A DNA stretch of 32,926 bases from an uncultured Neglectibacter sp. (lineage in GTDB: Bacteria; Bacillota; Clostridia; Oscillospirales; Acutalibacteraceae). Below, piece by piece: positions 14,036 through 20,775 of the stretch; positions within the stretch are counted from its first letter, which is position 1; each line of letters starts with the position of its first letter. A model generated the notes under the pieces. The model searched no databases. It saw only the letters and a list, made by a program, of their open reading frames with translations, and had not been told where the DNA came from. Made by a program: the position numbers and the translations under genes. The stretch is from the NCBI GenBank assembly GCA_904374805.1, contig CAJFEW010000030.1:1-32926 (forward strand), in the 5' to 3' direction.

Positions 14036-14872
14036 ATGAATCGGGAACAGTTTTTCACAGCGCGCAGGCTGCCCCACGGGGTTACGGAGATCACCGATCT
14101 TTCCGGAGTGCACTGCTTTTTGGTGGAGGGGCAGGAGAAAGCCCTCCTGGTGGACACCATGACGGGCCTGCGAGGGCTGCGGGACTTTGTGACAGGCCTG
14201 ACAGACCTGCCGGTGGAGGTGGTGCTGACCCACGGCCACATGGACCACGCCGGTGGAGTGTGTGAGTTTGGCCGTTGCCGGATGCATCCCGCAGACAGGG
14301 ACCAGGTGCAGGGAGAGACCTTGCCCGCCCGTTTGGGCTATGTGCAGGGGCAGCTGCAGCTGGCCGGCGCCGGGGAATTCCCGGAGGAAGGGGACTTTGT
14401 GCCGGACGGGCCGGTGGAGATTTTGCCGCTGCAGGCAGGGGACCGCCTGGACCTGGGCGGCCGTCGGCTGGAGGTGATCGAGGTGCCGGGCCACACCCGG
14501 GGCTCCCTGTGTTTTCTGGATTCGATGGAAGGGGATTTCTTCGCAGGGGACGCCTGCAACAACAACACGCTGCTGGTGATGGACCACTCCGCCACCATCG
14601 GGGAGTACCTGGCCGCCTTGGAAAAGCTGCGGGAGCGCCTGCCGGAGATCGGACATTTCTACCTGTTCCACGGCCCCACCCCGGTGGACAAGTCCTGCGT
14701 GGAGGACAACATCCAGTGCTGCCGGGAGATTCTCCAGGGGACGGACGACCGGGTGCCGGTGGAGTTTTTGGGGCGCACCGGCTATTTGGCCAAGGAAAGG
14801 GTGCCTGGGTCGATTCACCGGAAAGACGGAAAGTTTGGGAATATTATGTATACTCCCGAGAAGGTCCGCTGA
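14036..14872 (+). CDS. Metallo-beta-lactamase-fold hydrolase
   Basis: A 278-residue cytoplasmic metallohydrolase. The dinuclear zinc motif is intact: LTHGHMDHAGG gives H66, H68, D70 and H71, then VPGHTRGSLCF supplies the next His, GDACN the bridging Asp, and YLFHGPTP a later His. The family includes glyoxalase II-like thioesterases, lactonases and RNA-processing enzymes; no RNase J/Z domains are present, so a small-molecule hydrolase is more likely. The start at ATG 14036 puts GGAAAGG about eight bases away; an ATG six bases upstream is too close. The open frame extending further back into the lipoprotein gene is not coding. A hairpin terminator follows. Confidence 0.9.
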   Translation: MNREQFFTARRLPHGVTEITDLSGVHCFLVEGQEKALLVDTMTGLRGLRDFVTGLTDLPVEVVLTHGHMDHAGGVCEFGRCRMHPADRDQVQGETLPARLGYVQGQLQLAGAGEFPEEGDFVPDGPVEILPLQAGDRLDLGGRRLEVIEVPGHTRGSLCFLDSMEGDFFAGDACNNNTLLVMDHSATIGEYLAALEKLRERLPEIGHFYLFHGPTPVDKSCVEDNIQCCREILQGTDDRVPVEFLGRTGYLAKERVPGSIHRKDGKFGNIMYTPEKVR

Positions 14873-14883
14873 GGGGAGACAGG

Positions 14884-14920
14884 AAAGGGACGGCTGCAGA
14901 GGGCGGCCGTCCCTTTGTTT
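14884..14920 (+). terminator. Intrinsic terminator after the MBL-fold gene
   Basis: AAAGGGACGGC (14884-14894) pairs perfectly with GCCGTCCCTTT (14906-14916), followed by GTTTG. Confidence 0.75.
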
Positions 14921-15208
14921 GCCGGGGGCTGTTTAGGAATCTTTCCCCCCAGTCCCCTCCTCTTTTGGAAAGTTCTGTGACATTTTCATCAATTTCCGCA
15001 AATGAGGGTTTGGGGCTTTGCAACGGCAAAGTTTGGTAGTATAATGTCCATGATTTTTTGCCGGGCAGCTGTGTCTTCTTCCCCCAAGCCGGCGGGGCAT
15101 TTCCCTGGCTGCGCGGCCCTTTTCCGGAGAGCCGGGACTCCCGGCGTCTGGTAAGAGAACGACGGTTGTTTTTGTGTTTTAGATTTCAGGTAAAGGTGGA
15201 AAAACAGA
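14921..15208 (+). promoter_or_regulatory. Upstream region, promoter and long leader of the mannosidase gene
   Basis: This 288-base stretch has no supported ORF. TTGCAA (15018-15023) and TATAAT (15040-15045), 16 bases apart, form the promoter. The leader of about 155 bases contains a perfect hairpin GCCGGG-ACT-CCCGGC (15131-15145) after other GC-rich segments, then a T-rich run (15163-15180). No known riboswitch class is recognised. AAAGGTGG provides the ribosome binding site. Confidence 0.5.
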
Positions 15209-18200
15209 ATGAACATCACAGCGAAACGTGTGGAAGTGATCTGCCGCCAGCTGCGGGAGGCGTCTCAGGGGACGCCCCGCCCTTTGACCCAATGGCTGAA
15301 AAAGGACGGGCTGTTCTTCCGGCCGGAAGAGGCGGAGGCTGCGGCGGCCCCTTGGGAGGAATTTGACAGCGAAACCAGGCACTGGTACGGCCCGGATAAG
15401 CACTATTGGTTCCGCACCAGCTTCACCATGCCCCAGGAGCTGGCGGGCAAGCCGGTGCGGCTTTGGCTCTCCACCCAGCTGGAAAGCGGGGACGACGGAC
15501 GCAACCCCCAATTTTTGCTCTTTGTAAACGGCCGCGTCACCCAGGGGCTGGACATCAACCACCGGGACGTGCTCCTGACCGAACACGCCAAGCCCGGCGA
15601 GGTGTACCAGCTGGACCTGCAGGCGTACACCGGCGTGCTGTACCAGGAATTCCGGCTGTTCGGTTCTCTGGTGGAGGTGGACCGGGAAGTGGAAGGGCTG
15701 TACTACGACCTGCAGGTGCCCCTGTGGGCGTTCCCCCGCATGGAGGAGATGAAGCTGCCCACCTATCCTGTGGAGAAGGTGCTCAACGACGCCATCAACC
15801 TGGTGGACCTGCGCCGGGTGCCCAGCCGCGCCTTTTCCGACTCGGTGCACCAGGCCCGGCTCTATCTGAAAAAAGCCCTCTACGAGGACCTGGCAGGGAG
15901 CAACGGAGCCATTGCCACCTGCATCGGCCACACCCACATTGACGTGGCCTGGCTGTGGACTGTGGCCCAAACCCGGGAGAAGACCGCCCGCAGCTTTTCC
16001 ACGGTGCTCAAGCTCATGGAGGAATACCCCCAGTACAAATTTATGTCCAGCCAGCCCCAGCTGTATGTGTTCCTCAAGGAGCGCTATCCGGAGGTGTATG
16101 CCCAGCTCAAGCGCCGGGTGGAGGAGGGCCGTTGGGAGCCCGAGGGCGGCATGTGGCTGGAGGCCGACTGCAACCTGACCTCCGGAGAGTCCCTGGTGCG
16201 CCAGTTCCTGTATGGCAAGCGGTTTTTCCAGGAGGAGTTCGGGGTGGACAGCAAAATCCTCTGGCTGCCCGACGTGTTCGGCTATTCCGGCGCCCTGCCC
16301 CAGATCATGAAAAAGTGCGGCGTGGACTACTTTATGACCACCAAGCTCTCCTGGAACCAGGTCAACGAGATCCCCGCCGACACCCTGCGGTGGCGGGGCA
16401 TTGACGGCACGGAGGTGCTGGCCCACTTCATCACCACCTTGGGCATTGGCCAGCCGGTGGAGAACTTCTTCACCACCTACAACGGCATGCTCCATCCGGA
16501 TGCGGTCCTGGGCAGCTGGGAGCGGTACCAGAACAAGGACCTGAACCGGGATGTGCTGATCGCCTATGGATATGGAGACGGGGGCGGCGGTCCCACCCGG
16601 GAGATGCTGGAAACCCATCTGCGCATGGAAAAGGGCCTGCAGGGCTTGCCCCGCACCCGCCAGGCCTTCGCGGGCCAGTATTTCCGGGAGCTGGAAGACC
16701 GGGTGTGGGACGATCCCCGGCTGCCTGTGTGGGAAGGGGAGTTCTACTTCGAATACCACCGGGGCACCTACACCTCTATGGCCCGGAACAAGCGGTCTAA
16801 CCGGAAGAGCGAGTTCCTGCTCATGGACTTGGAGCTGTTTTCCGTGCTGGCCGGGGAGAAGGTCTCCTATCCCCGGGAAGAGCTGGAGCGCCTGTGGAAG
16901 CTGGTGCTGCTCAACCAGTTCCACGACACCCTGCCCGGCTCCGCCATTAGAGAGGTCTATGAGGACACCAAGCGGGAATACGCCCAGCTCCAGGAGGAGG
17001 GGGAGTCCCTGCTCCATTGCCGGGCCCAAAGCTTGGTGCAGGAGGCGCCTGGAACGGTCACTCTCTTTAACACCACCGGTTTTGCCCGGGATGACGTGGT
17101 CTGCCTGGGCGCGTTTTCCGGCGGCGCCCTGGAGGACGGGGAAGGACGCCGGTTCCCGGTGCAGCAGACCGAGGAGGGCGCCGTGGCCTTTGTGACCGGC
17201 CTGCCCGCCAAGGGGTGGAAAACCTTCCGGGCAGCGGAGGCCGGGGAGACGGCTTCCCCCTTCACCTGGGAGGAAAACCGGCTGGAGACGCCTTTCTACA
17301 CGGTGGAGCTGGCGGAAGACGGCACCTTTGCCCGCCTGTACGACAAGGAGTTTGCCCGGGAGGTGCTGCAGGAGGGCGCCTGCGGCAACGCCCTGGTGGC
17401 CTTTGAAGACAAGCCCATGCACTACGACAACTGGGATGTGGACGCCTACTACCGGGAGAAGTCCTGGGCTCTGGAGGACGTGTCCTCCCTGCGTTGGACC
17501 GAGCGGGGCCCGGTGCGGGCAACGTTGGAGATCCAGCGGCGCTACGGGGATTCCTTCCTGCGGCAGAAGGTCCGCTTCTACGCGGACAGCCGGCGTATTG
17601 ACTTTGAAACCTACGTGGACTGGCACGAGGATCAGCAGCTGCTCAAGGTGCTGTTCCCCTTGGAAATCCACACGGATGAGGCCTCCTTCGACATTCAGTT
17701 TGGCAACGTAAAGCGGAAGGTCCACCGGAACACCAGCTGGGAGAAAGCCCGGTTCGAAAGCTGCGGCCAGCGGTGGGCGGACCTGTCCGAGGGGCGCTAC
17801 GGCGTGAGCCTGCTCAACGATTGCAAGTACGGCCACTCGGTGGAAGACGGGGTGCTGGCCCTGTCCCTGATCAAGTGCGGCCGGGAGCCCAACCCGCAGG
17901 CCGATCGGGAAGAGCACTTCTTCACCTACAGCCTGTATCCCCACCAGGGATCCTGGCAGCAGGGGGGCACCCAAAAAGAGGCGCTGTTCTTGAACCAGCC
18001 TGTGCGGGTACTGGCCGGCCAAGGGGCGGAGGATTCCTTCAGCCTGGTGTCCACCACTTGCCCCCATGTGACCTTGGAGACGGTGAAGGCCGCCGAGGAC
18101 GGAGATGGGATCATCCTGCGGCTGTACGAGCACGAAAACGCCCGGGGACCGGTGGAGCTCACCTTTGGCCGGGAGCTGCGGGCCGTGGAGGAATGCGACC

Positions 18201-18301
18201 TGTTGGAGCGTGTCCAGGGGCCCGTGGAGGCAGAGGGCTGCCGGTGCCGGGTAGGGATTCTGCCCTATGAGATCAAAACTCTGCGGGTGCATTTTGCTTG
18301 A
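15209..18301 (+). CDS. Alpha-mannosidase, glycoside hydrolase family 38
   Basis: A 1030-residue retaining alpha-mannosidase that removes alpha-linked mannose from glycans. Domain order: N-terminal beta-sandwich (about 1-225), GH38 catalytic barrel (about 235-510), helical middle domain (about 515-620) and C-terminal beta domains (about 640-1030). The metal site is visible in GHTHIDVAWLW (H243, D245), the nucleophile and ligand in WLPDVFGYSGALPQ (D355) and the last His in LNQFHDTLPGSAI (H572). There is no signal peptide, so it should be cytoplasmic and act on imported oligosaccharides. Length and motifs match the bacterial/vacuolar-type group. It stands alone with its own promoter and leader; no sugar transporter is adjacent, and galT lies 2.5 kb on. 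A minus-strand frame of similar length covers it and is a codon-bias shadow. Confidence 0.95.
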   Translation: MNITAKRVEVICRQLREASQGTPRPLTQWLKKDGLFFRPEEAEAAAAPWEEFDSETRHWYGPDKHYWFRTSFTMPQELAGKPVRLWLSTQLESGDDGRNPQFLLFVNGRVTQGLDINHRDVLLTEHAKPGEVYQLDLQAYTGVLYQEFRLFGSLVEVDREVEGLYYDLQVPLWAFPRMEEMKLPTYPVEKVLNDAINLVDLRRVPSRAFSDSVHQARLYLKKALYEDLAGSNGAIATCIGHTHIDVAWLWTVAQTREKTARSFSTVLKLMEEYPQYKFMSSQPQLYVFLKERYPEVYAQLKRRVEEGRWEPEGGMWLEADCNLTSGESLVRQFLYGKRFFQEEFGVDSKILWLPDVFGYSGALPQIMKKCGVDYFMTTKLSWNQVNEIPADTLRWRGIDGTEVLAHFITTLGIGQPVENFFTTYNGMLHPDAVLGSWERYQNKDLNRDVLIAYGYGDGGGGPTREMLETHLRMEKGLQGLPRTRQAFAGQYFRELEDRVWDDPRLPVWEGEFYFEYHRGTYTSMARNKRSNRKSEFLLMDLELFSVLAGEKVSYPREELERLWKLVLLNQFHDTLPGSAIREVYEDTKREYAQLQEEGESLLHCRAQSLVQEAPGTVTLFNTTGFARDDVVCLGAFSGGALEDGEGRRFPVQQTEEGAVAFVTGLPAKGWKTFRAAEAGETASPFTWEENRLETPFYTVELAEDGTFARLYDKEFAREVLQEGACGNALVAFEDKPMHYDNWDVDAYYREKSWALEDVSSLRWTERGPVRATLEIQRRYGDSFLRQKVRFYADSRRIDFETYVDWHEDQQLLKVLFPLEIHTDEASFDIQFGNVKRKVHRNTSWEKARFESCGQRWADLSEGRYGVSLLNDCKYGHSVEDGVLALSLIKCGREPNPQADREEHFFTYSLYPHQGSWQQGGTQKEALFLNQPVRVLAGQGAEDSFSLVSTTCPHVTLETVKAAEDGDGIILRLYEHENARGPVELTFGRELRAVEECDLLERVQGPVEAEGCRCRVGILPYEIKTLRVHFA

Positions 18302-18419
18302 AAAAGGCTGGCCCTCAGGGACCGCCTAGAGGCAGCAGCGGCGCCGGGAAAAGGACGCCCGCCGGAGTGGACGGAATAGGCCCAGGGGGAAAAAATTCGA
18401 AATTTTTAAAAATGAGGAC

Positions 18420-18448
18420 TTGACGGGACCGAGAAAATCTGGTATACT
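18420..18448 (+). promoter_or_regulatory. Sigma-A promoter of tRNA-Val
   Basis: TTGACG (18420-18425) and TATACT (18443-18448) are 17 bases apart, 13 bases before the tRNA. The AT-rich palindrome AAAAATT-CG-AAATTTTT lies just upstream (near 18391-18408) and may end mannosidase transcription. Confidence 0.75.
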
Positions 18449-18460
18449 AGCCTGCGTTAC

Positions 18461-18537
18461 GGGGGCATAGCTCAGCTGGTTAGAGCGCCTGCTTCACACG
18501 TAGGAGGTCACAGGTTCGAGTCCTGTTGTCCCCACCA
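18461..18537 (+). tRNA. tRNA-Val (anticodon CAC)
   Basis: The 77-base gene folds as a full cloverleaf: acceptor GGGGGCA pairs with TGTCCCC (one G-U pair), D stem GCTC/GAGC, anticodon stem CCTGC/GTAGG (one G-U pair) around the loop TTCACAC with anticodon CAC, variable loop AGGTC, T arm with GGTTCGAGTCC, and an encoded CCA end. CAC reads the valine codon GTG, which is heavily used in the GC-rich genes here. It has its own promoter and terminator. Confidence 0.95.
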
Positions 18538-18541
18538 AAGC

Positions 18542-18582
18542 CATCGCGAACAGCGCAAATGCTGTTCGCGATGTTTCTTTTT
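18542..18582 (+). terminator. Intrinsic terminator of tRNA-Val
   Basis: CATCGCGAACAGC (18542-18554) pairs perfectly with GCTGTTCGCGATG (18561-18573), followed by TTTCTTTTT. Confidence 0.9.
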
Positions 18583-18599
18583 CCCGGTGAAATCAAGCG

Positions 18600-18634
18600 A
18601 GAAGGGGCCGCTGCATGGTGCAGCGGCCCCTTCT
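18600..18634. repeat. Perfect 16-base inverted repeat downstream of the XRE gene
   Basis: AGAAGGGGCCGCTGCA (18600-18615) and its exact complement (18619-18634) surround the loop TGG. It stands 26 bases past the stop of the minus-strand XRE gene and probably ends or protects that transcript, though no U-tract follows on either strand. Its loop and lower stem (TGCA-TGG-TGCA) match the hairpin at 29007-29037. Confidence 0.7.
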
Positions 18635-18659
18635 GTGTTGGGCTGTCCCAGAAAGGCTG

Positions 18660-18971
18660 TCAGGGACGGCGAAGCTGGCGCATCAACTCCAGCACCAGGC
18701 TTTTCTGCGCGGGGGACAGGTCTTTCCACTGTTCCAGCAGGGATTCGGTCATGGCGTTTTCTGAGGGGAGCGTGGGCTGTTCCGTGAAAAATTCCTGCAG
18801 CGTAATGCCCAAGGCCTGGCAGATTCGCTCCAGGGTGGGCAAGGTGGGCACGTTGTTGCGCAAAAAAAGATTGGCCAGGGTGGACTGGGGCACGCCCGCC
18901 TCTTGGGCCAGGCGGTATACGCTCCATCCCCTCTCCTGCAGCAGTTCCCGGATCCGTTCCAAACAATCCAT
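18660..18971 (-). CDS. XRE-family helix-turn-helix regulator
   Basis: A 103-residue Cro/CI-type DNA-binding protein. Residues 3-60 form the five-helix HTH_3 domain (ERIRELLQERGWSVYRLAQEAGVPQSTLANLFLRNNVPTLPTLERICQALGITLQEFF). The short C-terminal part (about 64-103) is helical and may dimerise; there is no peptidase or ligand domain. The ATG follows AGGGGGGATTTC. It is divergent from the SLH-repeat gene, and the inverted repeat at 19001-19037 between them touches that gene's -35 box, so it is likely to repress both. The same arrangement is common for phage-derived repressors, but no phage genes are near. Confidence 0.92.
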   Translation of the reverse strand: MDCLERIRELLQERGWSVYRLAQEAGVPQSTLANLFLRNNVPTLPTLERICQALGITLQEFFTEQPTLPSENAMTESLLEQWKDLSPAQKSLVLELMRQLRRP

Positions 18972-19000
18972 GAAATCCCCCCTCTTTTCCTTAAGAGTAC

Positions 19001-19037
19001 ACTACATTGGCGAATGAAAATACTAGTAAAATGTAGT
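19001..19037. promoter_or_regulatory. Inverted repeat between XRE and SLH genes, probable operator
   Basis: ACTACATT (19001-19008) and AATGTAGT (19030-19037) are perfect inverted half-sites 21 bases apart, with a central TACTAGTA palindrome at 19021-19028. The right half ends at the first base of the -35 element of the plus-strand promoter. Confidence 0.55.
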
Positions 19038-19065
19038 TGACTGACCTTTTCTTGTGCGATATAAT
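19037..19065 (+). promoter_or_regulatory. Strong sigma-A promoter of the SLH/GH25 genes
   Basis: TTGACT (19037-19042) and perfect TATAAT (19060-19065) are 17 bases apart, with the ATG 38 bases further on. Confidence 0.75.
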
Positions 19066-19102
19066 TTCCCTGACAAATGGGAAGTATGCAGGAGGGAAGC
19101 CC

Positions 19103-19669
19103 ATGGGAAAGGAGAAACGAAGGGAGGACTCTGTCTATCCGGGCACCCCTTTTACCGATGTGGAAGGGTCCCCTTGGGGAGAGGCGATCTGCTGGGCCTA
19201 CAAAAAGGGATTGTTTCAAGGGGTGGCGCCCCTGCGGTTTGCCCCGGACCGCCCGATGCCCCGGGGCATGCTGGCTTTGGTGGCCCATCGGGCGGCGGGC
19301 TGTCCCGCTCCCCGGCGCCGGGGGTATTTTTTGGATGTAAAGCCGGAATCCTGCTGGGCTGCCGCAGCGGACTGGTCGGCGGAACGAGGGCTGTTCCAGG
19401 GGGTGGGAGGCCGCCGGTTTGCCTTGGACCGGGCTCTCACCTGGGAAGAGCTGGCGGTGGTTCTCTGGCGTTGGGCCGGGCAGCCCCGCCTGCCGGAGCA
19501 GCTGGAGACCGTCCGCTGTACGTGGGGGGCGCAGGGATTTGCCTGGGCATGGGAGCAGGGCCTGTTCCCCTTTTCCGGGGAGGGGGTGCCTGCGCCTGGC
19601 TCCCAGGTGACCCGGGGTCAGGCCGCTTGGGTGGCCCAGGCCTTTTGGGAAGGGAAGGAATCGCTCTAA
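19103..19669 (+). CDS. S-layer-homology (SLH) repeat protein without signal peptide
   Basis: A 188-residue protein built of about three SLH-like repeats: FTDVEGSPWGEAICWAYKKGLFQGV...RFAPDRPMPRGMLALVAHR, FLDVKPESCWAAAADWSAERGLFQGVGGRRFALDRALTWEELAVVLWRW, and a third, WGAQGFAWAWEQGLFPFSGEG...VTRGQAAWVAQAFWEG. SLH domains normally bind pyruvylated cell-wall polymers outside the cell. Here the start at 19103 (AGGAGGGAAGCCC upstream) gives MGKEKRRED with no signal peptide or membrane segment, so export by a standard route is not evident. No catalytic domain is present. It is followed 78 bases later by a GH25 gene, and its promoter is overlapped by the probable XRE operator. Confidence 0.8.
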   Translation: MGKEKRREDSVYPGTPFTDVEGSPWGEAICWAYKKGLFQGVAPLRFAPDRPMPRGMLALVAHRAAGCPAPRRRGYFLDVKPESCWAAAADWSAERGLFQGVGGRRFALDRALTWEELAVVLWRWAGQPRLPEQLETVRCTWGAQGFAWAWEQGLFPFSGEGVPAPGSQVTRGQAAWVAQAFWEGKESL

Positions 19670-19747
19670 AGGAGGACAGCCCGGCACCTCTTGGGGACAG
19701 GCGCATAGGATGGAGGGGAAGGCCATTTCCAGGGGGAGGTGAACAAA

Positions 19748-20614
19748 GTGGCACAGCTTCCTGCAAAGGGAATCGACATTTCCGAATTCAACGGGGACGT
19801 GGACCTGGAGGCCCTCAAAGGGCAGGTGGATTTTGTCATCATCCGCTGCGGGTACGGCAGCGATATAGACAGCCAGGACGATGTCCAGTTTGCCAACAAC
19901 GTGCGCAAGTGCGAGGCGGCGGGCATTCCCTGGGGGACGTATTTGTACTCCTATGCCCAAAACACGGACATGGCCCGCAGCGAGGCGGCGCACACCCTGC
20001 GGCTGTTGCAGGGCCGGCGGCCGGCCTATGGCGTGTGGTACGATGTGGAAGACAGCTCCCTGCCGGCCGGAGAGGCCCTGGTGGACAATGTGGTGGCCTA
20101 CTGCCAGGCGGTGGAGCAGGCGGGCCTGTATGTGGGGGTGTACTCCTTTTTGTACTGGATGCAGACCCGCTTGAACAGCCCACGGCTGGACCCCTACGAC
20201 AAGTGGGTGGCCCAGTGGAGCAGCGCCCTGGACTATACCAAGCCCGTGGGCATGTGGCAGTACACCAACCAGCTGGTGCTCAACGGCAGAAAGTGGGACG
20301 GGGACTTGGCCTATAAGGAGTACCCGGCCCTGACCCAGGGAGAGGAGGAAGAGGACATGACCCAAGAAGAGGTGGTGCGGCTGGCCAGGGCGGAAGCCCA
20401 AAAGGTCTTTGCGGAGAACCAGGACAAGTATAAAACCCTGGACTCTGTGCCCGCCTGGGCCCGAGAGGCGGTGGAGCAGGTCTACCAGGAGCTGGGGCTC
20501 CAAGGGACCGGCGGCGCTGGCCAGGAGCTGCAGATTGACGCCGGGGACCTGTATGTGCGGGTGCTCACCGTCATTGCCAAAGTGCTGGATAAGCTGGATG
20601 GAGAGGAGGCCTGA
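19748..20614 (+). CDS. GH25 family muramidase-like protein
   Basis: A 288-residue protein whose residues 6-200 match family 25 lysozymes, which cut N-acetylmuramic acid bonds in peptidoglycan. The barrel begins KGIDISEFNGDVDL (D10) and the catalytic DxE pair is in YDVED (D99, E101); MWQYTN is also typical. A helical tail follows (about 203-288) with SVPAWAREAVEQVYQELGL, a segment often seen at the end of phage and clostridial GH25 enzymes. No signal peptide is seen, as in phage endolysins that rely on holins. The GTG at 19748 is chosen since GGGGGAGG lies eight bases upstream; an earlier in-frame GTG at 19739 overlaps that site. Co-transcribed with the SLH gene. Confidence 0.88.
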   Translation: MAQLPAKGIDISEFNGDVDLEALKGQVDFVIIRCGYGSDIDSQDDVQFANNVRKCEAAGIPWGTYLYSYAQNTDMARSEAAHTLRLLQGRRPAYGVWYDVEDSSLPAGEALVDNVVAYCQAVEQAGLYVGVYSFLYWMQTRLNSPRLDPYDKWVAQWSSALDYTKPVGMWQYTNQLVLNGRKWDGDLAYKEYPALTQGEEEEDMTQEEVVRLARAEAQKVFAENQDKYKTLDSVPAWAREAVEQVYQELGLQGTGGAGQELQIDAGDLYVRVLTVIAKVLDKLDGEEA

Positions 20615-20665
20615 GGGCGCTTTCCCACCGGCTGCCGGAAAGCAAATTTGAAGAGGTTTTCTCTG

Positions 20666-20718
20666 CGGGGGCGCGCTTTTCCCAATCCTTTGGGAGCGCG
20701 CCCCTGCTTTTTTTCTTG
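20666..20718 (+). terminator. Intrinsic terminator after the GH25 gene
   Basis: GGGGCGCGCT (20667-20676 region) pairs with AGCGCGCCCC (20695-20704), with an inner CCCAA/TTGGG stem, then GCTTTTTTT. Confidence 0.85.
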
Positions 20719-20744
20719 TTTCTTGCCCCGTTCTGTAGTACAAT
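20716..20744 (+). promoter_or_regulatory. Sigma-A promoter of the galT-fol gene cluster
   Basis: TTGTTT (20716-20721) and TACAAT (20739-20744) are 17 bases apart, 31 bases before the start codon. Confidence 0.6.
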
Positions 20745-20775
20745 AAAATGCAATCCATGGGAAGCCGGAGAAAGG

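Noticed and set aside
14921-15208. Known riboswitch or T-box before the mannosidase gene
   Set aside because: No T-box sequence, no conserved motifs of the common metabolite riboswitches; only simple GC hairpins are visible.
15179-18292. Minus-strand open frame of 1037 codons opposite the mannosidase
   Set aside because: It mirrors the GH38 gene codon by codon, is rich in Gln, Gly, His, Leu and Val from GC-biased third positions, and has no known domain. It is a shadow of the coding strand.
18461-18537. tRNA-Val as an integration site for the integrase remnant's element
   Set aside because: No partial copy of the tRNA 3' end was noticed nearby, and the remnant lies 18 kb away.
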